DNA of 64,000 bases, from contig NZ_JAGSOV010000086.1 of NCBI RefSeq assembly GCF_023898865.1, positions 1 through 64,000 of the forward strand. The letters are read 5' to 3'. The notes beneath the pieces are model-generated. The model saw only the letters and a program-made list of their open reading frames with translations. It was not told the origin of the DNA and searched no databases. Made by a program: the position numbers and the translations under genes. Positions 36,433 to 43,819 of this stretch are shown one piece after another. Positions within the stretch are counted from its first letter, which is position 1. Each line of letters starts with the position of its first letter. Source of the stretch: Pseudonocardia humida. GTDB taxonomy: Bacteria; Actinomycetota; Actinomycetes; Mycobacteriales; Pseudonocardiaceae.

Positions 36433-37383
36433 ATGCCTCCCCCAGGACCCGACGATCCCCGAGACGCGACGATCCCCCCGACCCCCCCGGCTCCGCGCAG
36501 CCCGAGCACCCTGGTGCGGCGACGCCCCCGCTCGGCCGTCGACGGCTCCCGGCCTTTCGGCGCCCACCTCCGCATGAGCTGGTGGACGCCACTGGTGGTC
36601 ATCGCCGGGCCGGCGCTGGTGATGGTGGGCCTGCAGATCCTGCTCTACCACGTGGTCGCCGTCGTCGAGGGCAGCGACGACCCGCTGGCGGCCACCTTCA
36701 CCCCGTTGAAGTTCCTGGCCGTCAACCTGAGCGTGGGCGCGGCGGGCGTGCTGGCGATCCTGCTCCTGGCGTGGACGACCGGGGCGCCGTGGCGCAGCCT
36801 GATCAGCTCACCACGGGCGTTCGACGCCCGCCGCCTGGCGCGGTACCTGCTCGGCGCGGCGCTGCTGGTGGGCGCCGGGATCGGTGCCGTGGCGCTGGTC
36901 GCACCCGAGTCCCCCGGCTGGACCACCTTCGCCGTCACCGGCACGACGATCGCGATGCTGGTGATCATCATCCTGACCACCCCGATCCAGGCCGCCGGGG
37001 AGGAGCTGATGTTCCGCAGCGCCGTGCTGCCGGCCGCCGCGTCCTGGGTGCGGGCGGTCCGCCCGGCCCTGGCCGTCGGGCTCGTGGTCTCCAGCCTGGC
37101 CTTCGCCGTGGTCCACGGCTCGACCGACCCGTGGCTGTTCGGGTACTACGTCGTGATCGGCGTCTGCACCGGGCTGATGGCCATCATCAGCCGCGGCGTC
37201 GAGGCGCCGGTCGCGTTCCACATCGCCAACAACGTCCTGACGACGACCGTCAACACGCTGATGGCGGGGGGCGGGGCCTTCCCGCTCGACCGCTCCACCG
37301 ACACCGGCGACGCGTCCCTGCTGATCCTCGTCGCCGTCACCATCGGCATGGTCGTGCTCGTCCGGCTGCGCGAGCGGCGCTGA
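36433..37383 (+). CDS. CPBP family intramembrane metalloprotease
   Basis: A 316-residue protein with about seven to eight membrane helices after a 45-residue Pro-rich cytoplasmic start. The CPBP motifs are E190-E191-x3-R195 (EELMFR), H228 (FAVVHG) and H263 (FHIANN). These are Rce1-like glutamate intramembrane proteases. In bacteria they often act on peptide precursors or give self-protection. It lies between the S9 pair and a MerR-like remnant. GAGGAACCTCC precedes ATG 36433. Confidence 0.9.
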   Translation: MPPPGPDDPRDATIPPTPPAPRSPSTLVRRRPRSAVDGSRPFGAHLRMSWWTPLVVIAGPALVMVGLQILLYHVVAVVEGSDDPLAATFTPLKFLAVNLSVGAAGVLAILLLAWTTGAPWRSLISSPRAFDARRLARYLLGAALLVGAGIGAVALVAPESPGWTTFAVTGTTIAMLVIIILTTPIQAAGEELMFRSAVLPAAASWVRAVRPALAVGLVVSSLAFAVVHGSTDPWLFGYYVVIGVCTGLMAIISRGVEAPVAFHIANNVLTTTVNTLMAGGGAFPLDRSTDTGDASLLILVAVTIGMVVLVRLRERR

Positions 37384-37417
37384 CCGCGGGGTGCTCCCGC
37401 TCGGCGACCACCGATCC

Positions 37418-37448
37418 TTGACCATGCCGTTGCGGCACGGTGTGGGAT
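37418..37448 (+). promoter_or_regulatory. Third dyad promoter (19-bp spacer) before the broken MerR-like gene
   Basis: TTGACC (37418-37423) and TGGGAT (37443-37448) are 19 bases apart. The dyad TGCCG-3-CGGCA (37425-37437) sits in the spacer, in nearly the same sequence as the two S9 promoters. ATG 37455 follows after 6 bases but opens only a 14-codon frame. Confidence 0.5.
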
Positions 37449-37454
37449 GGCCAG

Positions 37455-37919
37455 ATGGCATCGAGCGGTTGCGGCGGGCGCGCGTCGAGCTCGGTCTGAT
37501 CCTGCGCCACCACGCGCCGGCCGATCTGCCACCCGACATCGTTGCGGTGGCCGGCGCGGCGGGGGCTGTCGGAGGCCGACCGGTCGCTCGTGGCCGTCAT
37601 GATCCGGGTGATGGGGCCCGAGCACGTCGGCGCCTACGCCGAGATGCTGCGCACCGCGCCGAGCGACCCGACCGACGACGTGTTCGACTCCCTGCCCGCC
37701 GACGCCGACGACGGGGTGCGCCAGGACCTGGCCGAACGCATGGCCCCGCACGTCCGCCGGATGCGGGCCGCGCACCCGGACCTGATGGCGCCGGACACCA
37801 CCGCCCCGCGCGGCCCGCGGTTCGTCACCGAGACGGCGGTCGCCGCCATCCAGGAGCTCTACAACCCGGCTCAGCGGGACGTCATCCGCCGGATCAGCGC
37901 ACTCCTGGAAGGCGGATGA
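37455..37919 (+). pseudogene. Broken regulator fragment resembling a MerR effector domain
   Basis: The frame to 37919 encodes RWPARRGLSEADRSLVAVMIRVMG and ends ELYNPAQRDVIRRISALLEGG. The part before it, in another frame, reads GIERLRRARVELGLI and HHAPADLPPDIVAVA. Joining them needs one base removed in the GGGG run near 37557. The joined helix-rich protein resembles the dimerisation and effector region of actinobacterial MerR-type regulators, but the DNA-binding head is missing. It stands directly behind a dyad promoter of MerR type. The MerR assignment is from pattern memory and is uncertain. ATG 37542 gives the longest intact part. Confidence 0.4.
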
Positions 37920-37931
37920 GCGTGGCGGGTG

Positions 37932-38447
37932 TCACCTGCTCGGGCGCGCGCCTCTGCGCCGACGAGGCGCCGCTGAGCGCGGCGGCGTCGAGCGCATGTG
38001 GTCGCGCACCGGCGCCAGCAGGGCGGCGAGGGTCTCGGCGTCGGTGTGCGAGAGCGGCTCGAAGAGCAGGCGGCTGACGACCTCGGTGTGCCCGGGCATG
38101 ATCTCCGCGAGCAGCGCGCGTCCGGCGTCGGTGATGGTGACCGTCGTGCCGCGCTCGTCGTCCGGGGTCGGGGTGCGCGTGACCAGCCCCGCCTTCTCGA
38201 GCAGGCCGGCCTGGTAGGTCAGGCCGCTGCGGCTGTGGACGATGGCGTCGGCCAGGTCGGTCATCCGGTGGCTGCCCGTCGGCGAGTGCAGATCGAGGCG
38301 GGCCAGGATCTGGAACTGGACGAAGCTGAGGTCGGCCGCCTCGCGCAGCTGCTGCTCGATCGCGTGGCGCAGCAGGCTGGTCACCTCGATGAGGGCGAAG
38401 TAGGCGCCGAGCCGGACGGGGTCGACCGACTCCGGTGGGTGGTGCAT
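37932..38447 (-). CDS. MarR family transcriptional regulator
   Basis: A 171-residue winged-helix regulator. The recognition helix region is MTDLADAIVHSRSGLTYQAGLLEKAGLVTRT, followed by the wing TPDDERGTTVTITDAGR. It is divergent from an oxidoreductase gene that has decayed. A palindrome 14 bp upstream of its start is the likely shared operator. MarR proteins of this type sense phenolics or oxidants. Confidence 0.9.
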   Translation of the reverse strand: MHHPPESVDPVRLGAYFALIEVTSLLRHAIEQQLREAADLSFVQFQILARLDLHSPTGSHRMTDLADAIVHSRSGLTYQAGLLEKAGLVTRTPTPDDERGTTVTITDAGRALLAEIMPGHTEVVSRLLFEPLSHTDAETLAALLAPVRDHMRSTPPRSAAPRRRRGARPSR

Positions 38448-38461
38448 GACCGAGGTCTCCT

Positions 38462-38479
38462 TGCTTCGACTTCGAAGCA
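38462..38479. promoter_or_regulatory. MarR operator-like palindrome TGCTTCG-4-CGAAGCA
   Basis: Perfect 7-bp arms (38462-38468 and 38473-38479) surround ACTT. It lies in the 73-bp gap between the MarR start and the oxidoreductase start, covering the likely promoter of both. Confidence 0.6.
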
Positions 38480-38520
38480 CTTCTGTGCAGCACCGGACCC
38501 TACCGATGACGAGGCCCCGA

Positions 38521-39119
38521 TGAAGGCAGTGCGTTTCCACGAGTACGGCGATCCGCGCGTCCTGCGCTACGAGGATGTGGAGCAGCCCGACGCGAAGCTG
38601 ACGGCCGGGCAGCGCGTGCTGATCAACGGCGCGGGCGGAGGGGTCGGCGGGTACGCCGTGCAGCTGGCCAAGGGGGCCGGTGCGTACGTGATCGCCACGG
38701 CCGGTCCGCGCAGCAGCGAGCGCGCCAGGTCGGCCGGTGCCGACGCGGTCGTCGACCACGCCACCACCTCGGTCGCCGCGGCGGTGACCGAGCCGGTCGA
38801 TGTCGTGCTCAATCTCGCCCCGTCGATCGGGCGGACCTGACGGCGTTGGCCGCCCTGGTCCGCCCGGGCGGTGTCGTGGTGAACACGACGGTCTGGATGC
38901 CCGCGCCCGCCGACGAGGAGCGCGGGGTGCGCGGCGTCGACGTCTTCGTCCGCAGCGACCCCGAGCAGCTGTCCCACCTGGTGGCGATGGTCGACCGCGG
39001 TGAGCTGCGCGTCGACGTCGGTCGACGGGTGCCACTGGCCGAGCTGCCCGGGGGTGCACGAGGAGGCCGCGGCGGGCGCGCTGTCCGGGAAGGTCGTCGT
39101 CCTCCCGCAGATCGCCTGA
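38521..39119 (+). pseudogene. Decayed zinc-type alcohol dehydrogenase / quinone oxidoreductase
   Basis: The start MKAVRFHEYGDPRVLRYEDV is that of an MDR-family quinone reductase. It jumps at about 38590 straight to TAGQRVLINGAGGGVGGYAV, so about 80-90 residues of the GroES-like catalytic domain are gone. A shift near 38826 then moves the frame to ADLTALAALVRPGGVVV. Another in the G run 39050-39054 moves it to VHEEAAAGALSGKVVVLPQIA, which ends at TGA 39117-39119. With one deletion and two shifts this is a true pseudogene. Its MarR regulator and operator are intact. Confidence 0.85.
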
Positions 39120-39183
39120 CGCCCCCGGGTCGGCACGACGGGTGGCGCCGCGCGGCATGGGAAGGTCCGCGGGCTAGGCTGCA

Positions 39184-39202
39184 ACGATAACGGTTGTCGT
39201 TT
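39184..39202. promoter_or_regulatory. Zur-like box upstream of the DUF318 operon
   Basis: AACGATAAC (39184-39192) and GTTGTCGTT (39194-39202) are 9-bp arms with one mismatch around a central G. Zur and related Fur-family boxes in actinobacteria have this GATAAC-N-GTTATC form. Position, 132 bp before the permease start, and operon content support a zinc-starvation promoter. Confidence 0.55.
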
Positions 39203-39240
39203 GTGCAGCAGGACGTCCTGCCCGACTCCCCGGAGAAGCC

Positions 39241-39333
39241 CGTGAACGCCCGTCGTCCGGTGGTCGTGCTCCCACCGCCCTGTTGCGCGGTTCGGGCCCG
39301 GCGGGGCCGGGTGCGGTGGCAGGATCCGCGCCC
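39241..39333 (+). other. Possible truncated start of a CobW-type gene
   Basis: GGAG six bases before GTG 39241 begins a frame reading VNARRPVVVL and then continues as unrelated PPPCCAVRARR to a stop. The ten good codons resemble the start of CobW/COG0523 GTPases that are common in Zur operons, but lack the Walker loop. This may be a deletion scar; ten residues are too few to prove it. Confidence 0.2.
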
Positions 39334-40320
39334 GTGACCACAGTCGTGCGCCGCACCGGGGTGACGTCGCTGCACGTCTTCTGCCTGGTGCTGGTGGTCG
39401 CGATCCTGGCCCGGCCGTGGTTGGAGCAGGTGCTGCTGGCGCCGGTGGTGCGCACGGCGGCGACGGTGTTCGTGGCGGTGTGCGTGCAGGCGCTGCCGTT
39501 CCTGGTGCTCGGGGTGCTGCTGTCCGGGGCGATCGCGGCGTTCGTCTCGCCCGCGGTGCTGCGCCGGGTGCTGCCGGACCGTCCCGGCCGGGCGGTGCCG
39601 GTCGCGGGGGTGGCGGGCATGGCGCTGCCGGGCTGCGAGTGCGCGTCGGTGCCGGTGGCCCGGCGCCTGATCGGGCAGGGCGTGCCGGACGCGGTCGCGC
39701 TGACGTTCCTGCTGGCTGCGCCGGCGGTCAACCCGGTGGTGCTGGTGGCGACGGCGGTGGCGTTCCCGGGCGAGCCGGGGATGGTGGTGGCGCGGGGGCT
39801 GGGGTCGTTGGCCACGGCGTGCGTGATGGGCTGGCTGTGGCAGCGGGTCGGACGGGCGGAGTGGATCGCGGACCGGGCCCGGCGCGCGGTCGAGCCGGCC
39901 GTGGGCGGTGGGCGGTGGGCCGTGCTGGCCGAGACCGCCCGGCACGACCTGGTCTCCGCGGGCGGGTTCCTCGTCGTCGGAGCACTGGTGGCGGCGGTCC
40001 TCTCGGTGCTGGTGCCGCCGGCGTGGCTGGACGCGCTGGCCGGGCAGCTGGTCCTGGCCGTGCTGGTGCTGGCCGTGCTGGCGGTGCTGCTCGCGCTGTG
40101 CAGCGAGGCCGACGCGTTCGTGGCGGCCTCGCTTTCGGTGCTGCCGCTGCTGCCCCGGCTGGTGTTCCTGGTCGTCGGGCCGGCGGTGGACGTCAAGCTG
40201 ATCGCCCTGCAGGCGGGGGCGTTCGGGCGGGGGTTCGCCGCCCGGTTCGCCCCGGCGACCTTCGTCGTGGCGGTGCTGTGCGCGGTGGGCGCGGGGCTGC
40301 TCGTGATCGGGGCGCGGTGA
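39334..40320 (+). CDS. DUF318 (YraQ-like) permease
   Basis: A 328-residue membrane protein with about eight to ten helices. The conserved GCECASVPVARRL motif (about 95-108) and CSEADAFVAAS near the end are typical of the DUF318/YraQ family, thought to move metal or another small ion. It is followed with a 1-base stop/start overlap by a TIGR03943 gene, the usual pair in zinc-regulated loci. GTG 39334 has AGGA upstream; an earlier TTG at 39283 is less likely. Confidence 0.85.
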   Translation: MTTVVRRTGVTSLHVFCLVLVVAILARPWLEQVLLAPVVRTAATVFVAVCVQALPFLVLGVLLSGAIAAFVSPAVLRRVLPDRPGRAVPVAGVAGMALPGCECASVPVARRLIGQGVPDAVALTFLLAAPAVNPVVLVATAVAFPGEPGMVVARGLGSLATACVMGWLWQRVGRAEWIADRARRAVEPAVGGGRWAVLAETARHDLVSAGGFLVVGALVAAVLSVLVPPAWLDALAGQLVLAVLVLAVLAVLLALCSEADAFVAASLSVLPLLPRLVFLVVGPAVDVKLIALQAGAFGRGFAARFAPATFVVAVLCAVGAGLLVIGAR

Positions 40321-41051
40321 TGGGCCGCACGACGCAGCACGCGCTGCTGTTCCTGCTCGGCGCGGCCCTGCTGCGCATCGCGGCCGACGACACCTACCTG
40401 CGCTACGTCCGCCCCGGGCACCGCTGGCTGCTGATCGGCGCCGGAGCGGTGATGGTGGTGCTGGCCGCGGTGGCGGTGCTCCGCGACGTCCGCTCCTCGC
40501 CCGACGCGCACGGGCACGGCGACGGGCACGCTCACGGCGCCGTGGAGCGGCACGTCCCGTGGCTGCTGCTGGCGCCGGTGCTGGTGCTGGCCCTGGTGGC
40601 GCCACCGGCGCTGGGCGCGGACGCGGTGGCCCAGGGCGGGGTGAGCGCGCCGGCGAGCCCCCCGGCCGGAGGCGTCCCCGGGCTGGAGCCGCTGCCCGAC
40701 GGGCCGGCGACGATGTCGGTGGCGGAGCTGGTCAAGCGGGCCGTGTGGGAGCGGGGCTCGATGGACGGGCGGGAGGTCGTGCTGGTGGGGTTCACCGTGC
40801 CCGGCGAGGCGGGCGGGGTGGAGCTGGCGCGGTTGAGCATCTTCTGCTGCGCCGCCGATGCCCGGGTCAACGTCGTGGAGCTGACCGGCGCCCCGGCCAC
40901 CGCACTGGCCGCACTGCCCCCGGACACGTGGTTGGAGGTGCGCGGCACGGTCGAACCGGGTTCGGCGGCCGGCCGGGCGGACGTGGTGCCGACCGTGGTC
41001 GTCGGCGAGGCCCGGGCCGTACCGGCCCCGGCCGACCCCTACGAGTTCTGA
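40320..41051 (+). CDS. TIGR03943 (DUF1980/YcgQ-like) protein
   Basis: A 243-residue protein. Two N-terminal helices (about 7-22 and 36-56) enclose a short loop. A His-rich segment HGHGDGHAHG (about 63-72) follows, then a third helix (about 80-100) and a C-terminal globular part with IFCCAADARVNVVEL. The histidines suggest zinc binding. ATG 40320 overlaps the TGA of the permease gene, and the pair probably works together in metal handling. Confidence 0.85.
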   Translation: MGRTTQHALLFLLGAALLRIAADDTYLRYVRPGHRWLLIGAGAVMVVLAAVAVLRDVRSSPDAHGHGDGHAHGAVERHVPWLLLAPVLVLALVAPPALGADAVAQGGVSAPASPPAGGVPGLEPLPDGPATMSVAELVKRAVWERGSMDGREVVLVGFTVPGEAGGVELARLSIFCCAADARVNVVELTGAPATALAALPPDTWLEVRGTVEPGSAAGRADVVPTVVVGEARAVPAPADPYEF

Positions 41052-41069
41052 CCGCCGCCGTAGCGGCGG
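41052..41069. terminator. Hairpin right after the TIGR03943 stop
   Basis: CCGCCGC (41052-41058) pairs perfectly with GCGGCGG (41063-41069) around a CGTA tetraloop. It starts at the base after the stop codon. No T-tract follows. It would separate the permease operon from the ribosomal protein genes. Confidence 0.45.
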
Positions 41070-41214
41070 GGGCGGGTAGCCGCGCTGGTGGGCCCGCACG
41101 AAGCGCCGGGGGGACCAGGTGCCGGCGGCCGTCGAGGCCGATCGGCGACCAGCTCGGTCCGCTCCGCGTCGGTCATCCGCCCCTTGCGTCACTTGGTACG
41201 CTCGTAGCGGTAAA

Positions 41215-41229
41215 TGACAATCATTTTCA
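41215..41229. promoter_or_regulatory. Zur box before rpmG
   Basis: TGACAAT (41215-41221) and ATTTTCA (41223-41229) are 7-bp arms with one mismatch around C. This is very close to the well-known actinobacterial Zur consensus of TGA-x-AAT-N-ATT-x-TCA form. It ends 18 bp before the start of a zinc-free L33 paralogue, the classic Zur target. Confidence 0.75.
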
Positions 41230-41247
41230 CTATGGCGAGGGGTGTCG

Positions 41248-41412
41248 ATGGCCAGGAACGAGCTGCGGCCGATCGTGCGGCTGCGATCGACCGCCGGGAC
41301 CGGGACCACCTACGTGACCCGCAAGAACCGGCGCAGCGACCCGGACCGGATGGTGCTGCGCAAGTACGACCCGGTGCTGCGCCGCCACGTCGAGTTCCGC
41401 GAGGAGCGCTGA
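41248..41412 (+). CDS. rpmG: Ribosomal protein L33, cysteine-free (zinc-independent) form
   Basis: A 54-residue protein: [14 protein letters not shown], then [18 protein letters not shown] and [18 protein letters not shown]. This is L33 without the two CxxC zinc knuckles, the form made under zinc starvation so that ribosomes release zinc. GAGGGG lies 7 bases before the ATG, and a Zur box lies just upstream. The stop overlaps the next ATG by one base. Confidence 0.92.
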   Translation: MARNELRPIVRLRSTAGTGTTYVTRKNRRSDPDRMVLRKYDPVLRRHVEFREER

Positions 41413-41483
41413 TGTCGCGCCGCTGCCGGCTGACCGGCCGCGAGCCCGCGGAGAGCGGGTGTGACGGCGCGGTACCGCGGTGA
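41412..41483 (+). pseudogene. rpmB: Truncated ribosomal protein L28
   Basis: A frame of 23 codons begins [12 protein letters not shown], the opening of actinobacterial L28, then becomes unrelated AESGCDGAVPR and stops. Normal L28 has 60-80 residues. The start overlaps the L33 stop as TGATG, as in intact zinc-regulated rpmG-rpmB pairs. The body of the gene has probably been deleted up to the next gene, whose GTG overlaps this stop. Confidence 0.6.
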
Positions 41484-41848
41484 GCGCGCCCGCGGTGGCC
41501 GGCTACACCGTCGTCGCGTGCGCGGCGGTCCCGTGCCGCGGCGAGCCGGCCGACGTCCTGCGCGCCGTCCTGCGCGACTGCGTCGTCGGCAGCGCCATGG
41601 GCGTGCTGGTGGTGGCCGGGTGCACGATGGGCCCGACCGGGTGCCGCCTGCGCCCGGCCGGGCCGGTCGTCGTGGTGCAGCCCTGCGACGCGGACCGCCG
41701 GCCGTCGGGGGCCGCGGTGCGGATCGGCCCGGTGCGCACCGCCGAGGACGTCGCCGCGGTGCGGGACTGGCTGCGCGCGGGCCGCTTCGACCCCGCCGCG
41801 CTGCCGGCCCGGCTGACCGCGCTGCAGGGCGCCGCGGCCCGCAACTGA
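41480..41848 (+). CDS. (2Fe-2S) ferredoxin-like thioredoxin-fold protein
   Basis: A 122-residue protein. Cysteines in VVACAAVPC, RDCVV, AGCTMGPTGC and VVQPCDAD occupy positions like those of thioredoxin-fold 2Fe-2S ferredoxins. Such genes occur beside Zur-controlled ribosomal proteins in actinobacteria, as I recall. GTG 41480 overlaps the stop of the L28 remnant (GTGA). Cluster binding is inferred from the spacing of cysteines only. Confidence 0.6.
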   Translation: MSAPAVAGYTVVACAAVPCRGEPADVLRAVLRDCVVGSAMGVLVVAGCTMGPTGCRLRPAGPVVVVQPCDADRRPSGAAVRIGPVRTAEDVAAVRDWLRAGRFDPAALPARLTALQGAAARN

Positions 41849-41972
41849 CTCTGCGCGGGTGGCCGGACGTCGGTGCCCAGCCCGGTGCCCAGCCCAGCAC
41901 GGCGGCGGCGGTGCCGTGATCGCGGCAGCGCTTCGGCTCGAACCGGGACGGTGCCGGGTCACGTCAGCGTGG

Positions 41973-42977
41973 TCAGCCGGTCGGGGTGACCCCCAGGTGG
42001 GGCAGCACCTCCGCGCCGAGCCGGCGGATGGTCTCGGCGGTGCGGTCCGGCTCGCCCGTGCCCTCGACCATGAGCACGACGTGGTCGACGCCGGTGGCGG
42101 CCGCCGTACGGGTGAGGCGTTCGCGGCAGGTCGCGGGGGAGCCGACGGGGTGGATGCGGCACAGGTGCTCGGCGTAGGCGTGCGGGTCGCGGGTGCGGTG
42201 CGGGGCGCCGTCGGCGCGGCGGTAGCCGGCCAGGCCGGGCCCGAGCCAGCGCGGCAGGGTCTCGCACAGCTCGGCGCCCGCGTCGGCGTCGGTGTCGGCG
42301 ACGTGGGCGATCCCGACGCTGACGTGCCCCGCGGCCGGGCCCGCGATCCGCTCCCAGTCGGCGACCGCCGCGGCCTTCTCGGCGTCGTCGGCGTGCATGC
42401 CCAGCAGCAGCGGCAGCCCGCGCCGCGCCGCCAGCCGCACCGTCGCGGTGGTCGTGGCCGCGACGACGACGTCGGGTCGCGGCCCGCTGCGCGGCCGGGG
42501 CACCACGTCGACCTCGGGGAAGGTGAACAGCGGGCCGGCGCCGCGGACCGGCCCGCCGTGCAGCGCGGCCAGCAGCAGGTCGAGCGACTCGGGGAAGCCC
42601 GAGCCGCGGCGCTCCGGGCCGGAGCCGAACACGAGCAGGTCGACCCAGGGGCCGCCGCGCCCGACGCCGAGCCGGAAGCGCCCGCCGGAGACCTGGTCGA
42701 GCAGCAGCGCCTGCTCGGCCACGGCGACCGGGTGCTGGGTGCTGAGCACGGTGACCGCGGTGCCGACGGTGATCCGGCGGGTGGCGCCGAGGAGGTAGCC
42801 GGCCAGGGTCAGCGCCGACGGGCACACGCCGTAGGACATGAAGTGGTGCTCGGCCACCCACACGTCGTCGAAGCCCGCCTCCTCGGCGGCCACCGCGGTG
42901 GCCACCGTCGCGTCGAGCACGGCGGAGTGGGACCGGCCGGGGAACTGGGCCGACAGCAGCAGCAACCCGAACCGCAC
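41973..42977 (-). CDS. LLM-class flavin-dependent oxidoreductase
   Basis: A 334-residue TIM-barrel protein of the luciferase-like family. MRFGLLLLSAQFPGR opens the barrel, EEAGFDDVWVAEHHF and TAVTVLSTQHPVAVAEQ follow, and RFRLGVGRGGP is the phosphate-binding part. It uses FMN or F420. The substrate is not evident. It stands alone between the zinc block and a pseudogene. Confidence 0.88.
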   Translation of the reverse strand: MRFGLLLLSAQFPGRSHSAVLDATVATAVAAEEAGFDDVWVAEHHFMSYGVCPSALTLAGYLLGATRRITVGTAVTVLSTQHPVAVAEQALLLDQVSGGRFRLGVGRGGPWVDLLVFGSGPERRGSGFPESLDLLLAALHGGPVRGAGPLFTFPEVDVVPRPRSGPRPDVVVAATTTATVRLAARRGLPLLLGMHADDAEKAAAVADWERIAGPAAGHVSVGIAHVADTDADAGAELCETLPRWLGPGLAGYRRADGAPHRTRDPHAYAEHLCRIHPVGSPATCRERLTRTAAATGVDHVVLMVEGTGEPDRTAETIRRLGAEVLPHLGVTPTG

Positions 42978-43020
42978 GCGACGGACGGTAGCCCGCCGCT
43001 CGACCGCGCTGCGCGGGTCC

Positions 43021-43613
43021 CTACGCCTCGCGCGCGACGCCGCCGAAGTGGCTGCCCGACGGCACCCGCTCCATCAGCCGCCACACCAGGGCGTGGGCCT
43101 GGGACAGGTCGGCGATGTGGCCGAGCACGCCCATGAGGAACACCGCGACCGGCGCGGTGAAGTCCAGGACCTTCGAGGCGTCGTGGACGAGCTTCTCGCT
43201 GTCGTTCATGTCGGCGTCGAGGTAGAGCGTGGCGCCCTCGGGGTGCTCGTCAGCAGGGCGCGGGCGTGCGCGAGCACTGGCGGGTCGTTGTCGACGTAGA
43301 GGATGCGCGCGTCGGGGCGACGCTCTGGGCGACCTCGTGGGTGTTGTTCGCGGTCGGCAGACCGGTACCGACGTCGAGGAACTGGCGGATGCCGACCTCG
43401 CCGGCCAGGTGGGTGACCGCCCGGTCGAGGAACGCGCGACCGGCCGGGTGATCTTGACGATGTCGGGCTGGGTGGCGGCCCACGCGTCGCCGGCCTCCCG
43501 GTCGACCGGGTGGTGTCCTTGCCGCCGAGCCAGTGGTTCCAGATCCGCGCCGAGTGCGGAACGGAGCTGTCGACCCCGGTTCCGGTCAGGGGGTCGGCAG
43601 ACGGGTCGGTCAC
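43021..43613 (-). pseudogene. Degenerate DUF574 SAM-dependent methyltransferase
   Basis: Pieces of the actinobacterial DUF574 methyltransferase appear in order across three frames: SSVPHSARIWNHWLGGKD, then PVDREAGDAWAATQPDIVKI, RAFLDRAVTHLAGEVGIRQF with DVGTGLPTANNTHE, ARILYVDNDPPVLAHARALL, and PEGATLYLDADMNDSEKLV. At least four single-base shifts (near 43515, 43440, 43320 and 43255) break it. The end after VPSGS is lost. GTG 43613 is the old start. Confidence 0.88.
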
Positions 43614-43819
43614 GTCGGCCCACTCTTTCCGCGCGACGAAGTGATCCGTCCGGCCGCACCATCCACGCCCTTGCCGGTGCGGCCACACCAGACCCGGGTT
43701 CACCCACGGGGGTGGCAGTACGCGCCGAGCGTGAGCGTGCGGGCGCTGAGCGTGCGAGTGCGGACGGTGGGGTCGGTGCGGTCGGGATGCGGGATGCGGA
43801 GTTCACGCCGGACGGATCG

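Noticed and set aside
41039-41176. A 45-codon minus-strand frame from ATG 41176 between the TIGR03943 and L33 genes
   Set aside because: It is low-complexity Pro/Arg/Gly, overlaps the real gene end and hairpin, and matches no ribosomal protein of the Zur set.
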